Shown in pieces: positions 1-6,444 of a stretch of DNA of 13,311 bases. The first letter of the stretch is position 1, and each line of letters begins with the position of its first letter. The DNA comes from an uncultured Bacilli bacterium (lineage in GTDB: Bacteria; Bacillota_I; Bacilli_A; RF39; UBA660). The stretch lies in contig CAJTLA010000042.1 in the NCBI GenBank assembly GCA_910576985.1, forward strand, positions 1 to 13,311, read 5' to 3'. The notes beneath the pieces are model-generated. The model searched no databases, was not told the origin of the DNA, and worked only from the letters and a program-made list of their open reading frames with translations. Both the position numbers and the translations under genes were made by a program.

Positions 1-26
1 TCATAATTTCATGAAACAAGAAAATC

Positions 27-1070
27 ATGATATACTATATACGTGATGAGAATCAAAATCTAGTTGGATTTCGATATAATGATACAACCTATTATTATTT
101 AAAAAATGCACAGGAAGACATTATAGGAATATTAGATTCTGATTACAATGTAGTAGCAAATTATCAGTATGATGCATGGGGTAAGCTTATTTCTATTACA
201 AATGCAAATGGAATAGAAATCACAGATACAACACATATTGCCTACAAGAATCCATTTAGATATCGTAGTTACTACTATGATTTTGAAACAGGATACTATT
301 ATTTGAATTCTAGATATTACGACCCTATAATTGGAAGATTTATTAATTCTGATTCTATGATTTCTACTGGTCAATCCTTTTTTGGACATAATATGTATGC
401 TTATACTGAAAACAATCCTGTTTGCCGAATTGATGTAGATGGAGGACTTTGGTTTCAGATTGCTGGGACTCTAGTAGGGTTAGCTATTGGTATAGGATCA
501 AAAATGTTGAGTAACGCTTCAGAAGGGAAAAACTTAACTGATGGAATTATAGGATCTGGACTTTCAGGAGCTTTCAATGGCTTTCTGATGACAGTTCCAT
601 TTGGGCAAACCAAAACTGGTTTTCTAGTTGCCAACTATGGAGGCGCATTTATTGAAAGTTCAGTTAATTCTTTTACCAGTGAAGAAAAAGTAGATGCAAA
701 TCAGTTTATTATGGAAACAACAATGAATGGTTTTAGTGCAACTAAAACAGGAAAAATAGCAAATAAAGCAGTTCACATTAATCCGGGTTGGATTCGCCCT
801 CAAAAATTCAAAAAGAGTTTTACTGGAAATTATAGTAAGAAAGTACAAAAAAACATGGCAGTTCAATCAGCTACTAATTTTGTAACTACGAGAAAAGAAG
901 GTTTCGAAAACAATCAAAACATAGCTACTAATAATTATTCTAATATTCAAAATAAACAACATATCAAAACTGGAGCCACTTGTAAGTATTCAAAACCTAA
1001 AATGAGTAAAAATGTGACAAAAGAAACCGCTTTGGCACTAGGAGCAGGAATTGCTGGATTATTGAGATAG
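27..1070 (+). CDS. RHS/YD-repeat protein, C-terminal fragment (probably broken at the 5' side)
   Basis: The first ~140 residues are the conserved end of an RHS core. They include YD-repeat-like text (YQYDAWGKLISI, residues 46-57) and the hallmark block NPFRYRSYYYD, then ETGYYYLNSRYYDP and IGRFINSDS (residues 75-110), ending NPVCRIDVDGG. In this family the core forms a shell around a variable C-terminal domain that is often a toxin. Here that tail (about 141-347) starts with a hydrophobic stretch (LWFQIAGTLVGLAIGIG) and has a PGWIRPQKFKKSFTGNY segment; I do not recognise a catalytic domain. The ATG at 27 has no ribosome binding site. The frame is closed by TGA at 12-14, while frame 2 is open from the window edge to 44-46, so a one-base frameshift between the two is likely. 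This is either a pseudogene end or a detached C-terminal cassette; the missing upstream sequence decides. Confidence 0.75.
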   Translation: MIYYIRDENQNLVGFRYNDTTYYYLKNAQEDIIGILDSDYNVVANYQYDAWGKLISITNANGIEITDTTHIAYKNPFRYRSYYYDFETGYYYLNSRYYDPIIGRFINSDSMISTGQSFFGHNMYAYTENNPVCRIDVDGGLWFQIAGTLVGLAIGIGSKMLSNASEGKNLTDGIIGSGLSGAFNGFLMTVPFGQTKTGFLVANYGGAFIESSVNSFTSEEKVDANQFIMETTMNGFSATKTGKIANKAVHINPGWIRPQKFKKSFTGNYSKKVQKNMAVQSATNFVTTRKEGFENNQNIATNNYSNIQNKQHIKTGATCKYSKPKMSKNVTKETALALGAGIAGLLR

Positions 1071-1092
1071 ATATGTTTATAATTTATAATAT

Positions 1093-1123
1093 AGAAGATA
1101 CAAAAAAATAGTATCTTCTTTTT
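1093..1123 (+). terminator. Intrinsic terminator after the RHS fragment
   Basis: A 9-bp perfect stem, AGAAGATAC (1093-1101) with GTATCTTCT (1111-1119), encloses a 9-nt A-rich loop and runs straight into TTTT. It separates the RHS fragment from the next gene. Confidence 0.75.
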
Positions 1124-1179
1124 ATGAAACGTGATATGATAAATGTGACAATATATTTGTAATCGTTAGGAGAGTTATT

Positions 1180-1926
1180 ATGAAATCAAAACATAAATTG
1201 CTTTTAATTAAATTTTCTATTTCAGTAACTGGAATATTTTTTGTTACTGCATTTATTTTAAAGGGAATTTCAGCTTATATTTTGAAATCTAATCTTTATC
1301 GTCAATTATATGAAAATCGATCCAATGCTTGTTTTTTAGCATTTGCTGCATCAGCTACTATCATGATTTTGCTAATGAATCATATGAAAATAACTCCAGA
1401 ACGAGTCAAATCAACAAAACTAAAAATAAAATATAGAGACTATGAAAAAATAAATGAGTGGATAGAGCAACAACTGAAAAATGATGGCTATGGAGAGATT
1501 CAAGAATATGACGGGTACTCCTATAAAATTCGTTATGCTTATCAAAGAAACTTAGATATTGTGTATTTAATAATGATGATTCGAGAAGAAGAGATGACAG
1601 AAGAAATGTATCAAGGATATGATGAAGCAAGATTTGAAAAACTAGGAAATTATTTATTAGAAAATAAAATAGTAAGAGAAGATGATAGCATTTATATGAC
1701 CTTCATCATATGTGTAGATAGAACAAACAAATATTTTTCAAAATATACAGAAACAGATATAGAACAATTTCCAAGACGATATTCATTACCAATAGGAATA
1801 TCGCTAGCATCAAAAACACTTTATATAGGAACACAAGAAGAAGGAATGTATAAAGGAGCATATAAAAAACTAAAGAAAAAATTCCAAACATATTTAGAAC
1901 CTATATTAGAAGACACAAAAAAGTGA
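1180..1926 (+). CDS. Membrane-anchored protein of unknown function
   Basis: I do not recognise this 248-aa protein. The start is supported by AGGAGAG (1168-1174) six bases before the ATG. Two hydrophobic segments lie near the N-terminus, about residues 9-33 (FSISVTGIFFVTAFILKG) and 48-68 (ACFLAFAASATIMILLMN). About 180 polar, charged residues rich in Glu, Lys and Tyr follow and would form a single soluble domain. A two-helix hairpin topology would put that domain in the cytoplasm, since the tail starts with Lys-rich sequence. It lies 110 bp after the RHS fragment but behind a terminator, so it is probably a separate transcript. A role as immunity protein to the RHS toxin tail is possible from position alone, and nothing in the sequence proves it. 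Confidence 0.7.
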   Translation: MKSKHKLLLIKFSISVTGIFFVTAFILKGISAYILKSNLYRQLYENRSNACFLAFAASATIMILLMNHMKITPERVKSTKLKIKYRDYEKINEWIEQQLKNDGYGEIQEYDGYSYKIRYAYQRNLDIVYLIMMIREEEMTEEMYQGYDEARFEKLGNYLLENKIVREDDSIYMTFIICVDRTNKYFSKYTETDIEQFPRRYSLPIGISLASKTLYIGTQEEGMYKGAYKKLKKKFQTYLEPILEDTKK

Positions 1927-1930
1927 ATAG

Positions 1931-1956
1931 AACTATAGAAATATAGTTTTATTTTT
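1931..1956 (+). terminator. Intrinsic terminator before tkt
   Basis: A 7-bp perfect stem, AACTATA (1931-1937) with TATAGTT (1942-1948), is closed by a GAAA tetraloop and followed by TTATTTTT. It starts four bases after the upstream stop codon. Confidence 0.7.
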
Positions 1957-1964
1957 GATATAAT
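1956..1964 (+). promoter_or_regulatory. Extended -10 promoter of tkt
   Basis: TGATATAAT gives a consensus TATAAT (1959-1964) with the TGN extension, 27 bases upstream of the tkt start codon. No good -35 hexamer is visible at 16-18 bp; that region is occupied by the preceding terminator stem. An extended -10 would compensate for this. Confidence 0.55.
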
Positions 1965-1991
1965 AAATCCATACTATAAGAGGGTGAAAAG

Positions 1992-3974
1992 ATGGAAAGA
2001 AGAACAATTAACAATATCAAATCATTAGGAATAGATATGATTTATAATGCTGGAAGTGGGCACTCTGGAATCGTATTAGGAGCAGCTCCAATCATATACA
2101 CACTATATGCCTATCATATGAACATAAGCACTAGTGATCCAAATTGGGTAAATCGAGATCGTTTTGTTATGTCAGCTGGTCATGGTTCCGCATTATTATA
2201 TGCAACACTTTATATGGCTGGATATGATTTAACTAGAAACGATTTAAGAAACTTTAGAAAAATTGGATCAAAAACCCCAGGTCATCCAGAAGTGGGAGTA
2301 ACACCAGGAGTAGATATGTCCACAGGACCTTTAGGACAAGGAATCGCATCTGCAGTCGGAATGGCAATCGCCGAAAAAATGTTGAAATCAAAATATCCAT
2401 TACCAAAAAAAAATAGATTTGATAAAGATAGAAGCCTAATAGACTATCGCGTTTATACACTATGTGGAGATGGAGACTTAATGGAAGGTATCAGTTATGA
2501 AGCCGCCTCCTTAGCAGGAACCTTAAAACTAGACAATTTAATTGTATTATATGACTCTAATGGAATTACATTAGATGGAAAAACTGATGTTGCATTCAAA
2601 GAAAATGTATTAGAACGTTTTCGATCAATGGGCTGGTATACTGATATCGTAAAGAATGGATTAGTTGTATCAGATATCGATAAAGCAATTGCCAAAGCAA
2701 AACAAAGTGGGAAACCTTCAATCATTGAAATAAGAACCATTATTGGAATAGGCTCCTCCCTAGCAGGGACCAATGAAATTCATGGAAAACCACTAGAAAA
2801 AGAAGACATGGAACAATTAAAAACTGGACTAGGAATTTCAAACACACCATTTTTTACAGATGAAGAAGCAATGGAAAACTTTAGAACAAAAATAACTTCA
2901 CGAAGTAGTAAAAAATATCAAGAATGGGTTCAAAACTACCGCGATTATGTTACAAACAATTTAAATGGAGAACCAAAACCATTAGACTATTTATTCGGAA
3001 AAAACGAACTCATAGATATCACAAATATCGATTTTGAATTTCACGAAAAAGAAGCAACTAGAGTAACAAATGGAATCGTAATGAATCAAATTGCTGCAAA
3101 GGTTCCAACACTAGTAGGAGGAAGTGCCGACCTTTCAAGCTCTACCAAAGCATATTTAAAAGATTTAGAAGATTTTACCTCTTCTAACACATCTGGAAGA
3201 AACATCTGGTTTGGTGTTCGAGAACATGTTATGGGAGCCATTTTAAATGGATTGGCTCTTTCCAAATTAAAACCATTTGGGTCAACATTTCTAGTATTTT
3301 CAGATTACTTAAAACCAGCGATTCGACTGGCCGCACTCATGAACTTACCAGTAACTTATATCTTTACACATGATGCTATTAATGTTGGACAAGATGGACC
3401 AACACATGAGCCAATAGAACAACTAGCAATGCTTCGCTCTATTCCAAACCATTACGTTTTTAGACCAGCAGATGGAAAAGAAATCGTAGGAAGTTGGTCA
3501 TATATTTTAAATAGTCCACATCCAAATACAATCGCACTTTCTAGAGTAGAAACCAACCAATTAGAAAAAAGCAATATAAATGGAACACTACATGGAGGAT
3601 ATATCATAGAAAAAGAAACAGAAATCCTACATGGAATTATAATTGCCACAGGATCAGAAGTCATGACTGCAATTCAAATAAAAAATGAACTATATAAAAA
3701 TTATCACTTGGATCTAAGAATTGTGAGTATGCCATGTAGAGAATTGTTTTTAAAACAAGAAGAACAATATAAAAAAGAAGTATTACCAAAAGGAATTCGT
3801 ACAATTGTGATAGAAGCAGGTTCTTCTATGGGATGGGAAAGCTTTGTATACGATCCAAAATATTTGATTACTGTAAACCAATTTGGAGCCAGTGGAACCA
3901 AAGAAGAAGTACTATCATTTTTAGAATTTGATTATGAATCCATCAAAAACAAAATCATAAAATTATTAAAATAG
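1992..3974 (+). CDS. tkt: Transketolase
   Basis: Thiamine-diphosphate enzyme of the non-oxidative pentose phosphate pathway. It moves two-carbon ketol units from ketose to aldose phosphates, linking glycolytic intermediates with ribose-5-phosphate and erythrose-4-phosphate. At 660 aa it is full length for the family. The N-terminal half has AGSGHSG (usually GHPG), SAGHGSALLYA, the cofactor motif GDGDLMEGISYEAA and LYDSNGITLDGKT. The middle domain has GGSADLSSS, then GVREHVMGAI, whose Glu (residue 411) is the expected catalytic glutamate that activates the thiazolium ring. THDAINVGQDGPTHEPIEQLA follows. A C-terminal transketolase domain starts with IIATGSEV. The start is set by AGAGGGTG a few bases upstream. 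Linkage of tkt to lexA and yneF is known from Bacillus. The GHPG-to-GHSG change is minor and no key residue is lost. Confidence 0.97.
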   Translation: MERRTINNIKSLGIDMIYNAGSGHSGIVLGAAPIIYTLYAYHMNISTSDPNWVNRDRFVMSAGHGSALLYATLYMAGYDLTRNDLRNFRKIGSKTPGHPEVGVTPGVDMSTGPLGQGIASAVGMAIAEKMLKSKYPLPKKNRFDKDRSLIDYRVYTLCGDGDLMEGISYEAASLAGTLKLDNLIVLYDSNGITLDGKTDVAFKENVLERFRSMGWYTDIVKNGLVVSDIDKAIAKAKQSGKPSIIEIRTIIGIGSSLAGTNEIHGKPLEKEDMEQLKTGLGISNTPFFTDEEAMENFRTKITSRSSKKYQEWVQNYRDYVTNNLNGEPKPLDYLFGKNELIDITNIDFEFHEKEATRVTNGIVMNQIAAKVPTLVGGSADLSSSTKAYLKDLEDFTSSNTSGRNIWFGVREHVMGAILNGLALSKLKPFGSTFLVFSDYLKPAIRLAALMNLPVTYIFTHDAINVGQDGPTHEPIEQLAMLRSIPNHYVFRPADGKEIVGSWSYILNSPHPNTIALSRVETNQLEKSNINGTLHGGYIIEKETEILHGIIIATGSEVMTAIQIKNELYKNYHLDLRIVSMPCRELFLKQEEQYKKEVLPKGIRTIVIEAGSSMGWESFVYDPKYLITVNQFGASGTKEEVLSFLEFDYESIKNKIIKLLK

Positions 3975-3997
3975 AACAAATCTGGTCCTATTTTTTT
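3971..3997 (+). terminator. Probable intrinsic terminator of tkt
   Basis: ATAGAAC (3971-3977) can pair with GTCCTAT (3985-3991) with one mismatch, followed by a run of seven T. The stem begins inside the tkt stop region. It is a weak hairpin but correctly placed. Confidence 0.5.
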
Positions 3998-4018
3998 AAA
4001 CACTTGAAACAGAGATTC

Positions 4019-4048
4019 TTGACAAAGTTTCTCACTTTATAGTATAAT
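4019..4048 (+). promoter_or_regulatory. Consensus sigma-A promoter of the 221-aa gene
   Basis: TTGACA (4019-4024) and TATAAT (4043-4048) are both perfect hexamers, separated by 18 bp. The gene starts 24 bases further on behind AAAGGAGGA. This predicts strong, independent expression of the downstream gene. Confidence 0.8.
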
Positions 4049-4072
4049 AATCCGGCTAAAAGGAGGAACATT

Positions 4073-4738
4073 ATGAAGTCATTGTACAATATCGTTCGCC
4101 CATTTGAAGAACAACGATTGTATATAAAAGAAACTTTAGAAAAGAGAATTCAATATTGTGATAGAGAAATTGAAAACATAGAAACAGAAGGATATTCTAA
4201 AAGAATAGAGAAATATAGTTTTATTAAAGAAGAACTGATACAAAAAAGAAAACAAGCAGTGACCATTTTACGCTCTGAAGAATTAATCAAACGTTACTGT
4301 ATTATTTCCTTGCAACAACAAATTAATGAAATTATTCGTATATTTCAAATATATGGACAGCTATCGGACTTACGTGATAGCATGATAAAAGTAGATCATT
4401 ATGGATTAATGAGCGCACTTGAGTTATATGGATTAGAATTTGATTGGTCTAGCGATATGAGATTACATACATTAGATGACTTAAGACAAATATTATATCA
4501 AGAAGTAGGATTAGAATGCATTCCAGCGACTGCCATAGAACAGCTTCGATACGGATACTACACAGGTAGCATTACAGAACAAGAATATGAAAAATTTTGC
4601 CAAAAAGCGGGAATAGAAAAAGCAGGAATGGTAGGGCCTATTACAGTAAGACGCATAGGAATCGATCACAATACCATTATGAATTTAAAAGAAGGAACAT
4701 ACCCAAAACCACTTTGCCAAAAGAAAAAGACTTTGTAA
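4073..4738 (+). CDS. Conserved-looking protein of unknown function (221 aa)
   Basis: I do not recognise the family. The start is firm: AAAGGAGGA is well spaced from the ATG and a perfect promoter lies upstream. Residues 1-75 are charged and predicted helical (FEEQRLYIKETLEKRIQYCD and what follows), likely a coiled coil. The middle (about 80-135) has LQQQINEIIRIFQIYGQLSDLRD. The C-terminal part (about 135-200) has LHTLDDLRQILYQEVGLECI, TGSITEQEYEKFCQKAGIEKAG, which resembles a helical 'EQEYEKF' element, and a final VGPITVRRIGID segment. There is no signal peptide or membrane segment, so it is probably cytoplasmic. It lies between tkt and lexA and converges on lexA with a shared terminator, in the place that yneB/ynzC occupy in Bacillus, but it resembles neither. 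Confidence 0.8.
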   Translation: MKSLYNIVRPFEEQRLYIKETLEKRIQYCDREIENIETEGYSKRIEKYSFIKEELIQKRKQAVTILRSEELIKRYCIISLQQQINEIIRIFQIYGQLSDLRDSMIKVDHYGLMSALELYGLEFDWSSDMRLHTLDDLRQILYQEVGLECIPATAIEQLRYGYYTGSITEQEYEKFCQKAGIEKAGMVGPITVRRIGIDHNTIMNLKEGTYPKPLCQKKKTL

Positions 4739-4748
4739 GAGTCTTTTT
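4724..4748. terminator. Bidirectional terminator between the 221-aa gene and lexA
   Basis: The perfect 9-bp stem AAAAAGACT (4724-4732) with AGTCTTTTT (4740-4748) has A-runs at one foot and T-runs at the other, so it can end transcripts on both strands. It overlaps the 3' end of the upstream gene and reaches the lexA stop codon. Confidence 0.75.
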
Positions 4749-5365
4749 TATATTTTTCGGTACAAACCAATAGCTTTCCCTAAAATGAATACTTGGTTTA
4801 AAATAATAGGATCCATAGTATCATTTTCTGGCTGTAACCTGAAATGTCCATTTTCTTTATAAAACGTTTTCAAAGTAACTTCATTCTCACTTGTCATAGC
4901 AACTACAATCTCTCCATTACGTGCTGTATTACGTTTTTCAACAATTACAATATCTCCGTCCAAAATACCAGCATTCACCATACTAGTCCCATCCACTAAT
5001 AGGGTAAAAACCTCCTTGTTTCTCGGAATTAAATAAGCAGGAAGAGAAAAAAATTCATTAGGTCTTTCAATCGCTTCAATCGGACTTCCTGCAGTAATTT
5101 TCCCCAATAACGGAACCTCAATAACCTCTGGATCTTTGATATCAAATTCGTTTGGAACCAATAACTCAATTGCCCGATTCTTAGTATCTTCCTTTTTAAT
5201 AAAACCTTTACTTTCTAAATTATTTAAATGTGCATGAACAGTAGCTGGCGAAGAGACCCCCATAGCCTTACAAATTTCCCGAATTGTTGGGGGATATCCA
5301 TGCGAAACAATATACTCTTTAATAAAGTTTAAAATTTCTTCTTGACGTTTGGTTAATTCTTCCAT
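4748..5365 (-). CDS. lexA: LexA, SOS-response repressor
   Basis: Repressor of DNA-damage genes. RecA filaments trigger its self-cleavage. It is 205 aa long, the same as Bacillus subtilis LexA (DinR). The N-terminal winged helix (residues 1-65) contains LTKRQEEILNFI, GYPPTIREICKAMGV and SSPATVHAHLNNLESKGFI. The cleavage site is Ala92-Gly93 in LGKITAGSPIEA. The S24-type protease domain has Ser128 (VDGTSMVNAGILDGD) and Lys166 (TLKTFYKE), so the catalytic dyad is complete. The start is fixed by AAAAGGAGGT just upstream on the minus strand. The gene is divergent from a 48-aa membrane protein gene, and two LexA-box-like sites lie in the 130-bp gap, one over lexA's own -35 region, so autoregulation is expected. 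Confidence 0.97.
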   Translation of the reverse strand: MEELTKRQEEILNFIKEYIVSHGYPPTIREICKAMGVSSPATVHAHLNNLESKGFIKKEDTKNRAIELLVPNEFDIKDPEVIEVPLLGKITAGSPIEAIERPNEFFSLPAYLIPRNKEVFTLLVDGTSMVNAGILDGDIVIVEKRNTARNGEIVVAMTSENEVTLKTFYKENGHFRLQPENDTMDPIILNQVFILGKAIGLYRKI

Positions 5366-5393
5366 ACGAAACCTCCTTTTACATTACATATAC

Positions 5394-5422
5394 AGTATAG
5401 CACAGCAACAAAAAAAAGTCAA
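5394..5422 (-). promoter_or_regulatory. lexA promoter
   Basis: On the minus strand TTGACT (5422-5417) and TATACT (5399-5394) are separated by exactly 17 bp. The lexA start is 28 bases downstream of the -10. Its -35 overlaps an imperfect LexA box. Confidence 0.8.
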
Positions 5423-5433
5423 ACAAGTGTTCG
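5420..5433. promoter_or_regulatory. Imperfect LexA (SOS) box at the lexA promoter
   Basis: CAAACAAGTGTTCG differs by one base in the left arm from the Gram-positive LexA consensus CGAAC-N4-GTTCG. It overlaps the lexA -35 hexamer. A weaker site here fits autoregulation of the repressor. Confidence 0.65.
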
Positions 5434-5441
5434 GAAAGACG

Positions 5442-5470
5442 TTGACACGAACAAGAGTTCGTGATAAAAT
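5442..5470 (+). promoter_or_regulatory. SOS-controlled promoter of the 48-aa membrane protein
   Basis: TTGACA (5442-5447) and TAAAAT (5465-5470) are 17 bp apart. The spacer is almost entirely occupied by the LexA box, so bound LexA would directly exclude RNA polymerase. Confidence 0.85.
5448..5461. promoter_or_regulatory. Perfect LexA (SOS) box
   Basis: CGAACAAGAGTTCG is a perfect match to CGAAC-N4-GTTCG. The dyad extends outward to CACGAAC/GTTCGTG (5446-5463). It lies exactly between the -35 and -10 of the promoter facing the small gene. Confidence 0.88.
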
Positions 5471-5495
5471 AATAACAACAGAAGGAGGAAATAGT

Positions 5496-5642
5496 ATGAA
5501 AGAAATATTTAAAAGTAAAATAATGATATTATTTATAACAATGGTATTAGGAGTTACCTATTTCCACTCCTTACAAATCGAAAAACTAGATGATGAAAGA
5601 TCAGAAGAATATCACGATCACATTGCACTCAATCTAAATTGA
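5496..5642 (+). CDS. SOS-induced 48-aa single-pass membrane protein, candidate cell-division inhibitor (YneA/SosA-like by position)
   Basis: The start is the ATG behind AAGGAGGAA (5482-5490), downstream of a LexA-box promoter; longer readings run antisense into lexA and are not credible. The 48-aa product has a short basic N-terminus (MKEIFKSK) and one hydrophobic helix (about residues 9-23, IMILFITMVLGVTYF). An acidic tail of ~25 residues (KLDDERSEEYHDH) would lie outside the membrane under the positive-inside rule. In Bacillus subtilis yneA occupies this slot divergent from lexA and in staphylococci sosA does; both encode single-pass SOS-induced division inhibitors. YneA also has a LysM domain; this protein has none and is shorter than either. 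I see no clear sequence similarity, so the function is inferred from position, topology and regulation. It is followed directly by a strong terminator. Confidence 0.85.
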   Translation: MKEIFKSKIMILFITMVLGVTYFHSLQIEKLDDERSEEYHDHIALNLN

Positions 5643-5673
5643 AACCTTATTTCGACAAAATAAGGTTTTTTTT
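5642..5673 (+). terminator. Strong intrinsic terminator after the SOS small gene
   Basis: An 11-bp perfect stem, AAACCTTATTT (5642-5652) with AAATAAGGTTT (5658-5668), has a 5-nt loop and is followed by five more T. It begins at the last base of the stop codon and ends only 26 bases before the next start codon. Confidence 0.88.
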
Positions 5674-5699
5674 CATGGTACCATTTTCATGGTGATATC

Positions 5700-6116
5700 A
5701 TGAGAAAGTACTATTTATTCACAATTCAAAAAGATTTTTATGAAGTCTATAAAAACAACAGCTTTGTCTTATATAAAACATTAGAAAACCTTTGGAAAAC
5801 AGACAAAAAAGACTTTAGTTATGGACTTTCTTTATATGATGCATTATGCCAAACCTTCGATGTCCCACTATTAAACCGATTTTTCAAAGGAAAATACAAA
5901 AATAGAATTATTTCCAAAGAAAACCGTCATGTAGTCGTAAATGAGCACAAAAAATATTATGTTTTAATTGAATTACACTATTCTTGTACAATAGTACTAA
6001 CCAATATTAACATGCCAAACATATTAAGAGACTTTAACATTTATAATCGTAGAATTTTTGTTTGTGATTTTGTAAATCAAGACTTTTTTTGGTTAAATAA
6101 CCAGTATAAAAAATAA
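5700..6116 (+). CDS. sirA: SirA-family protein (inhibitor of DnaA/replication initiation)
   Basis: The 138-aa product resembles the SirA (formerly YneE) family. It starts RKYYLFTIQKDFYEVYKNN, with an aromatic strand at the N-terminus, then YGLSLYDALCQTF. It ends with a FVCDF/FFWLN segment like the C-terminal WLN of SirA. In Bacillus, SirA binds domain I of DnaA and blocks new rounds of replication at the start of sporulation, and its gene sits directly before yneF, as here. Similarity is recognised from memory of the family and from synteny and was not aligned. The start has only a weak GGTGAT ribosome site. The 26-bp gap after the upstream terminator leaves no room for a separate promoter, so expression may depend on read-through or on a promoter inside the small gene. 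Confidence 0.68.
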   Translation: MRKYYLFTIQKDFYEVYKNNSFVLYKTLENLWKTDKKDFSYGLSLYDALCQTFDVPLLNRFFKGKYKNRIISKENRHVVVNEHKKYYVLIELHYSCTIVLTNINMPNILRDFNIYNRRIFVCDFVNQDFFWLNNQYKK

Positions 6117-6144
6117 TTAATTGCATACACTTTACTAAATCATC

Positions 6145-6173
6145 TTGAAAACTTGTTTTTTTTCTAGTACAAT
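6145..6173 (+). promoter_or_regulatory. Promoter of the yneF operon
   Basis: TTGAAA (6145-6150) and TACAAT (6168-6173) are 17 bp apart, just upstream of AAGGAGGAA and the yneF start. A TTG-initiated longer reading of yneF would start inside this -35 and is therefore rejected. Confidence 0.75.
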
Positions 6174-6192
6174 AGAACCAAGGAGGAATAAT

Positions 6193-6420
6193 ATGAACTG
6201 GGGAGCATTTTTTTTAGATTTATTAAAATTATTAGGAGGCTTTATAGCAGGTGCTGTAGTTGGCTTTTTTGTCGCTCGTAATTATATGAAAAAATATATG
6301 AAGAAAAACCCACCAATCAATGAACAAATGATTCGTTCTATGATGGCTGGAATGGGAAGAACACCAAGCCAAAAGCAAGTAAATCAAATGATGAAATCAA
6401 TGACTAAGTATATGGACTAG
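6193..6420 (+). CDS. yneF: YneF, UPF0154 family membrane protein
   Basis: This is a 75-aa single-pass membrane protein. The start ATG is preceded by AAGGAGGAA (6180-6188). A hydrophobic, Gly-rich helix (about residues 8-28, LKLLGGFIAGAVVGFFVARNY) is followed by the basic MKKYMKKNPPINEQMIRSMM and the typical family ending MAGMGRTPSQKQVNQMM. Family length is about 70-80 aa. The biochemical function of UPF0154 is not established. It heads a short operon with the amidotransferase-like gene 24 bases downstream, and its position after sirA matches Bacillus. Confidence 0.93.
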   Translation: MNWGAFFLDLLKLLGGFIAGAVVGFFVARNYMKKYMKKNPPINEQMIRSMMAGMGRTPSQKQVNQMMKSMTKYMD

Positions 6421-6444
6421 TCATTTTTTTTAAGGAGGAAGAAA

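Noticed and set aside
12..46. TGA read as tryptophan, which would join the RHS frame to upstream sequence.
   Set aside because: Other genes here end in TGA (at 1926 and 5642) and use TGG for Trp, so the standard code applies. A frameshift is the simpler explanation.
1111..1140. Promoter for the 248-aa gene using TATGAT at 1135-1140.
   Set aside because: The -10 is plausible, but no acceptable -35 lies at 16-18 bp because the terminator arm occupies that place; left uncalled.
5349..5495. Longer reading of the 48-aa gene, starting inside lexA.
   Set aside because: It would be read antisense through the lexA start, both promoters and the LexA boxes. The ATG at 5496 has an ideal AAGGAGGAA and sits correctly after the promoter.
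5674..5700. Palindromes ATGGTACCAT and TGATATCA just before sirA, as possible operators.
   Set aside because: They are short, lie between terminator and start codon, and no promoter elements accompany them.
6145..6192. TTG start adding 16 residues to YneF.
   Set aside because: The codon lies in the -35 hexamer, the added residues are unlike the family, and the ATG at 6193 has an excellent ribosome site.
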